Below are positions 12,066-22,689 of a DNA stretch of 64,000 nucleotides, one piece after another. Below the pieces are notes generated by a model. It saw only the letters and a list, made by a program, of their open reading frames with translations. It did no database searches and was not told the origin of the DNA. The stretch covers positions 434,001 to 498,000 of the forward strand of contig CAWEPQ010000020.1 of NCBI GenBank assembly GCA_963811055.1, read 5' to 3'. The stretch comes from JACVRW01 sp963811055 (GTDB taxonomy: Bacteria; Actinomycetota; Thermoleophilia; Solirubrobacterales; Thermoleophilaceae). The translations under genes and the position numbers were made by a program. How positions within the stretch are numbered: position 1 is the first letter of the stretch; each line of letters opens with the position of its first letter.

Positions 12066-15000
12066 GTGGTCGCTGCCTTGGATTTGCACACGGACGTGCC
12101 TGCAAAGGGACATGCCCGCCGGAGACGGCGTCGGTTGCGCCTCCCCGGAGGCGCGCGTGTCGCTGCGCCGGCGCTGGCCCTCGTGGGGCTCGTGGTGTCC
12201 GGGTGCGCGTTCGGCGAGCCGCGGCCGCCCACGAGCGTGGGCGAGACGAGCGCGACGCTCAACGCCAACATCTTCAGCGACGTGGTGGGGGACACCGAGT
12301 ACTGGTTCGACTACGGGCCGACCACCGGGTACGGCAGCCAGACCCCGCACCGCACGGTCTTCATCGATGACGGGGCTGCCCATCCCGTGTCGGAGCCGGT
12401 GAGCGGTCTTGCTCAGGGAACCGAGTACCACTGGAGGATCTGCGCGCAGGACGAGGGCGAGGACCCGCCGCGCACGGTCTGTAGCGCGGACCAGACCTTC
12501 ACCACGTCGCAATCGCCCGCGGGCCCCGGCGGGCCGATCCTGGTGGTGGCGTCGCCGAGCGACCCGTTCTCCCGCTACTACGCCGAGATCCTGCGCGCCG
12601 AGGGGCTGAACGAGTTCGAGGTGGCCACCGGGCCGGTTACGTCCGGGATGCTCACCGGCAAGCAGGTGGTGATCCTCGGCTCGCAGACGCTCACCGACGC
12701 CCAGGCCACGCTCCTCACGAACTGGGTGCAGGCCGGTGGCAACCTGATCGCGATGCGCCCCGACGACCGGCTCACGGGGCTGCTCGGGATAACGGACGCC
12801 GGCGGAACGCGCACCAACCAGTACCTCAAGGTGGACACCAGCACGGCGGCGGGGGCGGGGGTGGAGGGGCAGACCCTCCAGTTCCACGGCACGGCCGACC
12901 GCTACACCCTCAACGGGGCGAGCCTCGTGGCAAGGCTGTACTCGACCGCCACCACCTCGACCACCAATCCGGCCGTCACGCTCCGCAGCGTCGGCACGTC
13001 CGGGGGCCAGGCGGCCGCCTTCACCTTCGACCTGGCGCGCTCGGTCGTCTATACGCGCCAGGGCAACCCCGCGTGGGCGGGCCAGAAGCGCGACGGCACC
13101 CCCAACGGGATCCGGCCCAACGACCTGTTCTACGGAGCCAAGGCCGGCGACGTCCAGCCCGACTGGGTGGACATGAGCAAGATCGACGTGCCGCAGGCCG
13201 ACGAGCAGCAGCGCCTGCTCGCGAACCTGATCACCCGCATGAACCTCGACCGGGCGCCGCTGCCGCGCTTCTGGTACCTGCCCCGCGGGGAGAAGGCGGC
13301 CGTGGTCATGACCGGCGACGACCACGCCCAGAGCGGCACCGGGACGTCGGCCTTCTTCAACCGCTTCAAGACCACCAGCGCTCCTGGCTGCTCGGTGGCG
13401 GACTGGGAGTGCGTTCGAGCGACCTCGTACATGTACGCCGGCACGCCGATGAGCGACAGCCAGGCCGCGGGCTTCCAGGCCGACGGCTTCGAGATGGCGG
13501 CCCACCTGCACACGCAATGCCAGGACTTCACGCCGGCGTCGCTCGAAGCGGCTGTGAGCGACCAGCTTGCCGACTTCGCGAACGCCTGGCCAAGCGTGCG
13601 CGACCCCGCCACGAACCGCACCCACTGCCTGGTGTGGAGCGACTGGGCGAGTGAGCCGAAGATCGAGCGCGCGCACGGCATCCGCCTCGACACCACCTAC
13701 TACTACCTCGGGCCGCCCGGCTGGCTGACCAGGCCGGGACTGCTCACCGGCTCGGGCTTCCCGCAGCGCTTCGCCGATCTGGACGGCTCCACCATCGACG
13801 TCTACCAGGCGATGACGCAGATCACCGACGAGTCCGACCTGCCGATCGCGGAGCAGGCGGACGTGCTGCTCGACAACGCGCTCGGCTCGAAGGCGTACTA
13901 CGGCGTGGTGACCGCCAACATGCACTCCGACTACGGCGACCACGTGAACGCCAACGACATCGTGGCCTCGGCGCAGGAGCGCGGCGTGCCCGTGGTGTCC
14001 GCCGCCCAGATGCTCGACTGGCTCGACGGCCGCAACGGCTCGTCGTTCGGGAACGTGACCGCCAGCGCCGGCAGCCTGACCTTCTCGCTGGTTGCCGACG
14101 CGAGGGCACGCGGCCTGGAGGCCATGGTCCCGGCCTCCTCGCCGGCGGGGCCGCTCACGCGCCTCACCCGCAACGGTCAGGCCGTCACCCGGAACGCGCG
14201 CACCGTCAAGGGGGTGGACTACCTCGTCTTCAAGGCGACGGCCGGCAACTACGCCGCCACCTACGCGCCTGACAGCCGCGCACCGGAGATCAGCGGGGTC
14301 GCGGCGGTGGCCGACGGGGAGGGGCACGCCAAGGTCACGTGGACCACCGACGAGCCGGCAACCTCGCGCGTGGACTACGGGCGGACCGTGTCCCTGGGCA
14401 GCCAGGTGTCCGACGCCGCCCGCGTGACCGAGCACGAGCTGGAGCTCACCGGGCTCAGTCCCGGCACGACCTACTTCTTCCGCGTGCGCTCCGTCGACGC
14501 GCTCGGCAACGCCGCGGACCTCCCGGCGTCGAGTGGGCAGCCGAGCAGCTTCCAGACGCCCGCCGGCGGGCTCGTGGACAGCAGGATCTCCGAGTTCGCG
14601 TCCGGCACCGGGGCGAGCGCGCTCGCCGGCGCCACCCTGGCGGGAGCGGATGGCGAGGTGCAGCTCCAGCCGGCCGTGGCGGAGGAGTTCGAGGGCTCGC
14701 TGCCCGCCGCCTGGGAGGTCGCGCCATGGTTCCCGGACGGCACGGCGGCCGTCACGGGCGGGGCGCTCACCGTGGACGGCGCGGGCGCCCGCACGACCGC
14801 CTTCTACGACGGACCGCGCACGCTCGAGTTCGTGGCCGCGTTCGAGCCCGTGAACGACCAGGCGGGCGGGGCTGAGCCGGGACCTGGGCGACTTCCCGAG
14901 CGCGGCGTTCACCACCGGCGGCGCCGGGCAGCCGATCCGCCTGTACGCGTGGAGCGGCGCCGAGCTGCGAGCACCGAGACGCTCACGCCGCTGCCGGCGG

Positions 15001-15482
15001 TCAGGCTGCACGACCCGCACCGCTTCCGCATCGAGTGGTCCCCGGCCACCGTGCGCTTCTTCGTCGACGGCACGCTGGTGGCCACGCACTCCGTCTCGAT
15101 CGGAGCGTCGCTGCGGCCGGTGGTGAGCGACTACCGCCCGTTCGGCGCGGGCGTGCGGGCGGAGTGGCTGCGCCAGGGCACCTACGCCACGGCCGGAACG
15201 TTCACGTCGCGTGTGCTCGACGGCGGCCCCGGCACGGCGTCCTGGCAGACGCTCACGGCCCAGACCACCGTGCCGAGCGGCACGACACTGGCATTCGACA
15301 CCCGTAGCGGGTCCACGCCGCAGCCCGACGGAGGCTGGTCGGGCTGGCAGGCGCTCGGCGGGGGAGGGGCGATCGGTAGCCCCGCGGCCCGCTACATCCA
15401 GTACCGCGCCCGCATGACGAGCGCGACCGGCGCCGCCACTCCCACGCTGCGGCGTGCGGAGCTCCGCTTCGCGGGCCCCTGA
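12066..15482 (+). CDS. Surface lipoprotein with DJ-1/ThuA-like and NodB-like domains, paralogue of the upstream giant protein
   Basis: About 1137 residues. The N-terminus has six consecutive arginines, a hydrophobic core and a lipobox ending VVSGC (Cys47), so it should be a lipid-anchored exported protein. An Fn3-like domain (about 55-140) is followed by the same block seen at 3080-6025: DJ-1/ThuA-like domain (12530-13190), NodB-like region with a GDDH motif and HLH (13260-14060), Fn3 (14280-14560), and LamG-like sandwich plus a final beta domain. The oxidase part of the neighbour is absent. Between 14870 and 14972 the homologous residues lie in another frame, with normal reading before and after; three single extra bases explain this. 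The start is a GTG with no clear ribosome site, chosen because it leads straight into the signal sequence. Confidence 0.8.
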   Translation: MVAALDLHTDVPAKGHARRRRRRLRLPGGARVAAPALALVGLVVSGCAFGEPRPPTSVGETSATLNANIFSDVVGDTEYWFDYGPTTGYGSQTPHRTVFIDDGAAHPVSEPVSGLAQGTEYHWRICAQDEGEDPPRTVCSADQTFTTSQSPAGPGGPILVVASPSDPFSRYYAEILRAEGLNEFEVATGPVTSGMLTGKQVVILGSQTLTDAQATLLTNWVQAGGNLIAMRPDDRLTGLLGITDAGGTRTNQYLKVDTSTAAGAGVEGQTLQFHGTADRYTLNGASLVARLYSTATTSTTNPAVTLRSVGTSGGQAAAFTFDLARSVVYTRQGNPAWAGQKRDGTPNGIRPNDLFYGAKAGDVQPDWVDMSKIDVPQADEQQRLLANLITRMNLDRAPLPRFWYLPRGEKAAVVMTGDDHAQSGTGTSAFFNRFKTTSAPGCSVADWECVRATSYMYAGTPMSDSQAAGFQADGFEMAAHLHTQCQDFTPASLEAAVSDQLADFANAWPSVRDPATNRTHCLVWSDWASEPKIERAHGIRLDTTYYYLGPPGWLTRPGLLTGSGFPQRFADLDGSTIDVYQAMTQITDESDLPIAEQADVLLDNALGSKAYYGVVTANMHSDYGDHVNANDIVASAQERGVPVVSAAQMLDWLDGRNGSSFGNVTASAGSLTFSLVADARARGLEAMVPASSPAGPLTRLTRNGQAVTRNARTVKGVDYLVFKATAGNYAATYAPDSRAPEISGVAAVADGEGHAKVTWTTDEPATSRVDYGRTVSLGSQVSDAARVTEHELELTGLSPGTTYFFRVRSVDALGNAADLPASSGQPSSFQTPAGGLVDSRISEFASGTGASALAGATLAGADGEVQLQPAVAEEFEGSLPAAWEVAPWFPDGTAAVTGGALTVDGAGARTTAFYDGPRTLEFVAAFEPVNDQAGGAEPGPGRLPERGVHHRRRRAADPPVRVERRRAASTETLTPLPAVRLHDPHRFRIEWSPATVRFFVDGTLVATHSVSIGASLRPVVSDYRPFGAGVRAEWLRQGTYATAGTFTSRVLDGGPGTASWQTLTAQTTVPSGTTLAFDTRSGSTPQPDGGWSGWQALGGGGAIGSPAARYIQYRARMTSATGAATPTLRRAELRFAGP

Positions 15483-15761
15483 GGACGTCCGCCCTAGGTC
15501 AAGCGTCCACGTTCGGCGGAGGCCCCTCGCGGTCCACCCGGGGGGCGTCGACAAGCGGCCCCAATGACGTCGTTCTGCCGCGACGACGATCCTGGCCGGA
15601 GGCTGCCCTTTGACGCCTCCGACCACCCTCGAACGGACGGGTCACCGGCGCTCGCCCACCCACCGGAGGGTTCGCGAAACCGTCTAATGGGCAATACTGC
15701 CGGACAGCGCACCGTCTCATCGCGCGGGCATGGACGCCTGCAGAGCGGTGCCTCAGCCGCC

Positions 15762-17780
15762 ATGAACACCCGTTGGATTACGTCTGCCTGCGTGCGGGGA
15801 CTCCGAGTCCCCATGCTTGCGTGCGCCCTGGCGGCGCTGATGCTGATCCCTCAGGCGGCCCAGGCGCGAGTCGCCGACTCCGACCACGACGGCCTGGGCA
15901 ACCGCCTGGAGAAGCGCCACTCCCACACGAACCCGCGCAGGGCCGACACCGACCGCGACGGCCTGCGCGACAAGTACGAGCTCCGCCGTTCGCACACCAA
16001 CCCGCGCAAGAAGGACACCGACCGGGACGGGCTCTCCGACGGCTTCGAGGTGAACAGGCTCGAAGAGCTCGCCGCGGCGCAAGGACACCGACGGCGACGG
16101 GCTCTCGGACCGCTACGAGGTCAAGCGATCGAAGACCTCGCCGCGTAAGAAGGACACCGACGGCGACGGCCTCTCCGACGGCTACGAGGTCAAGAAGTCG
16201 CGACACCTCGCCGCGGCGGGCCGACGACGACGGTGACGGCCTCAACGACGGCGTCGAGGTGCTGTTCGGGCTGGACCCGAATGCCGGGCCGAACGACGAC
16301 CCGGCCCAGCCCGACGACCCAGGCCCGCCGGACGAGCCCGCGCCTCCGGACGACCCGGACACCCCGCCGCCGCCGGACGACCCGGACAACACCGATCACG
16401 TCGCACCCAACACCTCGCTCGGTCCGGGCGGCCCCAGCGGGACGGGCACCACGCGGCTCCGCCACCTTCTCGTTCACGTCCTCCGAGACGGGCTCGACCT
16501 ACCAGTGCCGGCTGGATGCGGGCGTGTGGAGCCCATGCGCGTCCCCGAAGATCTTCACGGGGCTCGCAGGAGGGCTCGCACACCTTCTACGTGCGCGCCC
16601 GGCGACGCCGCGGGCAACCTCGACGCTTCCCCCGCGCAGCGGACCTGGGCCATCGACCTCCCGCCGCTTCCGGACATCACTCCCGCCGAACACCTCGCTC
16701 GGCATCCGGCGGTCCCGCACGGGACCGTGACCACGGGCTCGGCCAGCTTCACGTTCTCGTCGTCGGAGTCCGGCTCCACGTTCCAGTGCCGGCTGGACTC
16801 GGGCGCCTAGGGCGGCTGCGTCTCGCCGAAGGCCTACTCGGGCCTCGGCGAGGGGCAGCACAACTTCTACGTGCGCGCCATCGACGCGGTCCGGCAACGT
16901 CGACCCGGTGCCGGCTCAGCGGACCTGGACGATCGACTTCCCGCGCCCCGCCGCCTCCGCCGCCGCCGCCCGGACCCGCCGACGTGTTCGTCTCGGCGTC
17001 GGGCAGCGACTCGAATCCCTGCACGTCCGGGGCGCCCTGCCGGTCGCTGGCCCGCGGATACGCCGTGGCCGCCGCGGGAGACGTGATCGGCGTGGCGGCG
17101 GGCTCGTACCCGTCACAGACGATCTCCGGAGGGTCGAAGGCCGTCATCGTTCAAGGGCACCGGGCATGCCGAAGCTCCGCCAGCTCGACAACGGCGCCTC
17201 GAACGTGGTCTTCGACGGCTTCGACGTGGACGGCGCCTTCGCCACGGCGCTCACCTTCCACAACAGCGGCGACAACTCGACCTTCAAGAACGGCCGGATC
17301 GGCAACGTGATCGACGAGAAGGGCGCGCTCGTATCGGGCAACAACTTCACGTTCGACAACGTCCTGTTCCACGACGTGGAGATCCACACCCAGGGCGTCC
17401 ACCTCGAGTGTCTCTACGCGATCGTCGTCCCGGGCCTGACGCTCAAGAACTCCGAGTTCAGGAACTGCGGCGTGTTCGACGTCTTCTTCACCTACGGCTT
17501 CTGGTGGCTCCCGCTGCCGCCCGCCTACGGCGGAGTGACGATGGAGAACAACCACTTCGGCAGGAGCTACAACCTCGGCGCGCCCGGCTACTACACGGTG
17601 ATGGCGGCCTACACAGGCAGCGGACCCGTGTTCTCGCAGTGCGGCAACTCCTCCGAGCCGCAGGGATACCTGACGAACTGGCGCGTCATGGGCAACACGT
17701 TCGACCTGCCCACGGCCTATCTCGAGGACTGCCCCGCCCGCCACCGGAACTTCGTCTGGTCGGGCAATACCGGCGGATAG
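15762..17780 (+). CDS. Exported protein with thrombospondin type-3 repeats and a parallel beta-helix, many frameshifts
   Basis: ATG 15762 begins a signal peptide of about 35 residues ending at AQA. About five calcium-binding thrombospondin-3-like repeats (DTDGDGLSD pattern, 15870-16260) follow. A Pro/Asp linker leads to two copies of a 60-residue module (FTFSSSESGSTFQCRLD type), a polyproline linker, and a right-handed beta-helix opening with DVFVSASGSDSNPC (DUF1565-like). The last 200 residues read cleanly to 17780. About twelve single-base insertions must be removed to give 668 residues. There is also an in-frame TAG at 16808-16810 where the sister module has Trp. Each domain is recognisable across the breaks, so the gene is probably intact in the organism. 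A secreted, calcium-stabilised surface or polysaccharide-binding protein is likely; I see no catalytic residues. Confidence 0.65.
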
Positions 17781-17848
17781 CCCACCGGCGTACCAATTTC
17801 GTCTCCTCTTGATTGCCCCGAAGGGGCGGCGCGCTTACGGTCGGTCTC

Positions 17849-20800
17849 GTGGTCTCGTCGCGGCGAGCGCGTCTGCGCGTTGCCTTTCTATGTCTCGTGC
17901 TGCTGCTCGCCCTGAGCGCGAGCTGCGCGCGCTCAGACCGGTCTTCGACCCGGCTGACCAGGGCCTGCCGGACGTAGGGCTCGCCGCCGCCGCGGCCATC
18001 GCCCCGAGCGGCTTCGAGCAGTCCGCCGCGCTCACCGGTCTGGAGGCGCCGATGGCCGTTCGCTTCGCGGCCGACGGCCGCGTGTTCGTCGCGGAGAAGG
18101 CCGGTCTGATCAAGGTCTTCGACGACCTGAACGACCCCACGGCCACGGTCTACGCGGATCTCCGCACCAAGGTGCACGACATCTGGGACCGCGGGCTGCT
18201 CGGCCTGGCCCTGGATCCGCAGTTCACCACGGGTCGGCCATTCGTGTACGCGCTGTACACGCACGACGCCGCGATCGGCGGCACGGCGCCGAGGTGGGGC
18301 GACGACTGTCCCACCCCGCCGGGTGCCAACGGGGACGGCTGCGTGGTGAGCGGCCGTCTCTCGAAGCTGAGCGGCGGCTCGGAGCAGGTGCTGATCGAGG
18401 ACTGGTGCCAGCAGTATCCGAGCCACTCGATCGGCACGCTCACGTTCGGAGCCGACGGCGCGCTCTATGCGGGCGCCGGCGACGGCGCCAGCTTCGAGTT
18501 CGCCGACTACGGGCAGGAGGGCAATCCCGTCAACCCCTGCGGGGATCCCCCCGGGGGCGCCATCAGCCCGCCCACCGCGGAGGGCGGCGCCCTGCGCAGC
18601 CAGGACGCGCGCACCACCTCGGATCCGCAGACCCTGGACGGCTCGATCATTCGCGTGAACCCGGATACCGGCGCCGCGATGCCCGACAACCCGAACGCGG
18701 CCAGCGCGGATCCGAACACGCGCCGGGTCGTGGCCCACGGCCTGCGCAACCCGTACCGCTTCACGGTCCGGCCGGGTACCAACGACATCTACATCGGCGA
18801 CGTGGGCTGGAACACCTGGGAGGAGATCGATCGCCTTCCGAGTCCGGCCGCGCCGGTCGAGAACTTCGGCTGGCCCTGTTACGAGGGGACGGGGCGCCAC
18901 ACCTCGTACGACAACCTGAACGTGAACATCTGCGAGAACCTGTACGCGGCCGGCGCCTCGGCGGTCACACGCGCCGCTGTACACCTACAACCACGCGGCC
19001 AAGGTCTCCACGGAGAGCTGCCCCACGGGCGGCTCGTCGCTGTCGGGCATGGAGTTCTACGACGGCGGCACGTTCCCGAGCCAATACAACGGCGCGCTGT
19101 TCTTCTCCGACTACTCGCGCAGCTGCATCTGGGTGATGTTCCCCGACGCCAACGGGATCCCCAACCCGGCCACCCGTCAGCCGTTCGTCGAGGACGCGGG
19201 TGGGCCGGTGGACATCCAGGTGGGGCCGGCCGGCGACCTCTTCTACGCGGACGCCAACACCGGCTCGATCCAGCGCATTCACGCGATCTCGAACAACCAT
19301 GCCCCGACCGCCCACGCGAGCGCGAACCCCACAAGCGGCGCCACCCCGCTTCATGTGAACTTCAACGGCACCACCTCGACGGATCCCGACGACGACCCGC
19401 TCACGTACGCCTGGGACCTCGACGGCGACGGTGCCTACGACGACTCGACCGCGGCGCAGCCCAGCTTCGACTACACCACCAGCGGCACCCGCACGGTGCG
19501 CCTGCGCGTGACCGACCCGGGCGGCCTGTCAGGCACCGACTCGCTCACGATCACCGCCGGCACCCCGCCCACGGCGACCATCGCCACGCCCACCGCGGGC
19601 ACCACCTGGCGGGTGAACGACGTGATCTCGTTCTCCGGCTCCGCCACCAGGGCCGGTGGCGGCGCGGTGCCGGCCTCCGACCTGTCCTGGGCGGTCGTGC
19701 TCAACCATTGCGCGGCGCTCCAGCCCACGAGCTGCCACGAGCACACGGTGCAGAACCTCACGGGCGCGTCCGGCTCGTTCACAGCGCCCAACCACGAGTA
19801 TCCGGCCTACCTCGAGCTGAAGCTCACCGCCACCGACGGCGGCCTCACGAGCACCGTGACCAGGCGGCTCGATCCGCGCACCGTCGACCTGACCTTCGAG
19901 ACGCAGCCCGCCGGCCTGCGGCTGTCGGTGGGAAGCGAGGAGCAGGCGGGACCGTTCACGCGCACGGTGATCCAGGGCTCCACGGTCGGGCTGATAGCCC
20001 CAGCGCCGCAGACGCTCGCCGGCAAGACCTATGACTTCACCTCGTGGTCGGACGGCGGCGCGGCGGCGCACACGGTCACGGCCCCCAGCAGCGCTACGCC
20101 CGCCACCTACCGGGCGAACTTCACGGAGCTGGTGTGCGCGCCCGACCCCAACCTGGTCGGCGCCTGGGGATTCGACGAGACCAGCCCCACCACCGTCGCG
20201 GACGTGTCGGGTCGGGGCAACAACGGCACGATCTCAGGAGCCACGCGCACCACCACGGGCAAGTTCGGCTCGGCGCTGAGCTTCGACGGCGTGAACGACA
20301 TGGTTACAGTGGCCGACAGCGCGTCGCTCGACCTGACCAACCGCGCCACGCTCGAGGCGTGGGTCAACCCCACCGCCCTGGGCTCGGCATGGCGCACCGC
20401 GCTCCTGAAGGAGCAGACCGGGCAGCTGGTCTATGCGCTCTATGCCAACAACGACGTCAGCCGGCCCTCCGGTCACCTCTACACGAGCGGCGATCTCTTC
20501 GCCAGCGGCACGGCGCCGCTGGCCCTGAACGCCTGGGCGCACATGGCCATGACCTGGGACGGCACCACCCAGCGGCTCTTCATCAACGGCGCTCAGGTCG
20601 GCTCGCAGCCCGTGAGCGGGACACTTGTGAACAGCGCCGGCGCGCTGCGCTTCGGGGGCAACAGCGTATGGTCCGAGTGGTTCAGCGGACAGCTCGACGA
20701 GATCCGCATCTACGACCGCGCGCTCACCCAGACGGAGCTCCAGAGCGACATGGCCAAGCCGGTCACGTGCTCCGGAACCCCGCCGCCGCAGCCTGCCCTG

Positions 20801-22660
20801 GCGGTGTCGCGGACCAGCATGGCCTTCACCGCCACCCAGGGCGGAGCCAATCCGGCCGCGCAGACCTTCGACGTGACCAACACCGGCGGCGGCAGCCTCA
20901 GCTACACCGCCACCGAGTCCGCCTCCTGGCTCACCGTGAGCCCCGCCAGCGGCGCGGCGCCGGCGGCCGTGACCGCCACCGCATCGATCGCGGGGCTTGC
21001 GCCGGGCACCTACACCGCACCGATCACCATCACCGCTGCCGGCGCCACCGGTTCTCCCAAGACGGTGGACGTGACGTTGACGGTGAATCCGGCTACGCCT
21101 GTGTTGGCGGTGTCGCCTGCGTCGTTGTCGTTCAGTGGGACGGCTGGTGGCGCGAGTCCGGCGGCGCAGACGGTGAACGTGTCGAACACCGGCGGCGGGA
21201 CGCTGAACTGGACGGCGTCTGACAACCAGACCTGGCTGAACGTGTCGCCGGCGAGCGGGACCGGCGCGGGTGCTTTGTCGGTGTCCGTGAACACGGCTGG
21301 TTTGGCGGCGGGGACCTATACGGGCACGGTCACGGTGACCGCCGCGGGGGCCACCGGATCGCCGAAGACCGTTGCCGTGACGTTGACGGTGAATCCGGCT
21401 ACGCCCGTGTTGGCGGTGTCGCCCGCGTCGTTGTCGTTCAGTGGGACGGCTGGTGGCGCGAGTCCGGCGGCGCAGACTGTGAACGTGTCGAACACCGGCG
21501 GCGGGACGCTCAACTGGACCGCGTCTGACAACCAGACCTGGCTGAACGTGTCGCCGGTCAGCGGCACCGGCGCGGCTGCGCTCTCGGTCTCCACCAACAC
21601 CGCCGGCCTGGCGGCCGGCACGTACACGGGCACGGTCACGGTGACCGCGGCCGGCGCGACCGGGTCTCCGAAGACGGTGGCCGTCACGCTGACCGTGAAT
21701 CCGGCGACGCCCGTGCTGGCGGTGGCTCCCGCGAGCCTGTCGTTCTCGGCCACAGCGGGCGGCGCCAATCCGGCGGCGCAGACGGTGAGCGTGTCGAACA
21801 CGGGCGGCGGGACGCTCAACTGGACCGCGTCTGACAACCAGACCTGGCTGAACGTGACGCCGGCGTCCGGCACCGGGGCTGGCGCCCTGTCGGTGTCGGT
21901 GGCCACGGCCGGCCTGGCGGCCGGCACGTACACGGGCACGGTCACGGTGACCGCGGCCGGCGCGACCGGGTCTCCGAAGACGGTGGCGGTCACGTTCACC
22001 GTCAATCCGGTGACTCCGCCCGGCACCGGACCCGTGGGCGCCTGGGGCTTCGACGAGGCCAGCGGCGCCACCACCGCCGACGCGTCGGGCCGCGGCAACA
22101 CCGGCACGATCGCGGGCGCCACGCGCACCACCGCGGGCAGGATCGGATCGGCGCTCACCTTCGACGGTGTGAACGACTGGGTGACCGTGCCCGACGCGGC
22201 GTCGCTCGACCTGACCAACCGCGCGACGCTCGAGGCCTGGATCTACCCGACCGCGCTGAACGCGATCTGGCGGACGGCGCTGCTGAAGGAGCAGCCCGGC
22301 CAGCTCGTGTACGCGCTCTACGCGAACAACGACCTCAACCGTCCCTCGGGCCACCTCTACTCGGGCGCGGACCTCTTCACGAACGGAACCGCGGCGCTGC
22401 CGCTCAACGCCTGGTCCCACGTGGCGATGACCTGGGACGGCAGCACCCAGCGCCTGTGGCTGAACGGCGTGCAGGTGGGCTCGCGGGCCCTCACCGGCAC
22501 GCTGCCGAACAGCACCGGCGTGCTGCGCTTCGGGGGCAACAACATCTGGTCCGAGTGGTTCGCGGGCCGGCTCGACGAGATCCGGGTGTACGACCGCGCC
22601 CTGACGCAGGCCGAGCTCCAGGCCGACATGACGCGGCCGGTGTCGGGCTCCGGTCCCTAG
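17849..22660 (+). CDS. Lipoprotein PQQ-type glucose/sorbosone dehydrogenase with PKD, LamG and BACON repeats, frameshifted
   Basis: A GTG at 17849 gives a lipoprotein signal (LLLALSASC, Cys20) in frame 2. Reading passes to frame 1 before 17960 and back to frame 2 near 18970, consistent with three extra bases, giving about 1602 residues. The six-bladed dehydrogenase domain (17960-19300) has DRGLLGLALDPQF, a conserved His in YPSHSIGTL and GLRNPYRF. A PKD domain (19310-19560) and the usual C-terminal beta domains follow, then LamG (20150-20760), four BACON repeats (20800-22010) and a second LamG (22030-22655). It should oxidise sugars or sugar alcohols at the cell surface with PQQ. The BACON and LamG parts suggest binding to glycans. 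A start at 17809 (TTG) has no usable signal peptide and is less likely. Confidence 0.8.
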
Positions 22661-22689
22661 GCAGCTCCGCAATACGATCCAGGCCGCCC

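Noticed and set aside
1235..15626. Very long minus-strand open frames (1235-2710, 3462-6155, 8319-11279, 11976-15626) opposite the modular genes
   Set aside because: They are rich in Arg, Gly, Val and His, match no family, and arise because stop codons are rare opposite high-GC3 codons. The plus strand has signal peptides and recognisable domains throughout.
16808..16810. Amber codon as pyrrolysine or read-through site
   Set aside because: The sister module has Trp there, no pyl gene or read-through context is seen, and the gene has many other sequence errors.
20234..22672. 812-residue minus-strand open frame opposite the BACON repeats
   Set aside because: Its repeats mirror the plus-strand repeats and it has no domain or start signal, so it is a shadow of the dehydrogenase gene.
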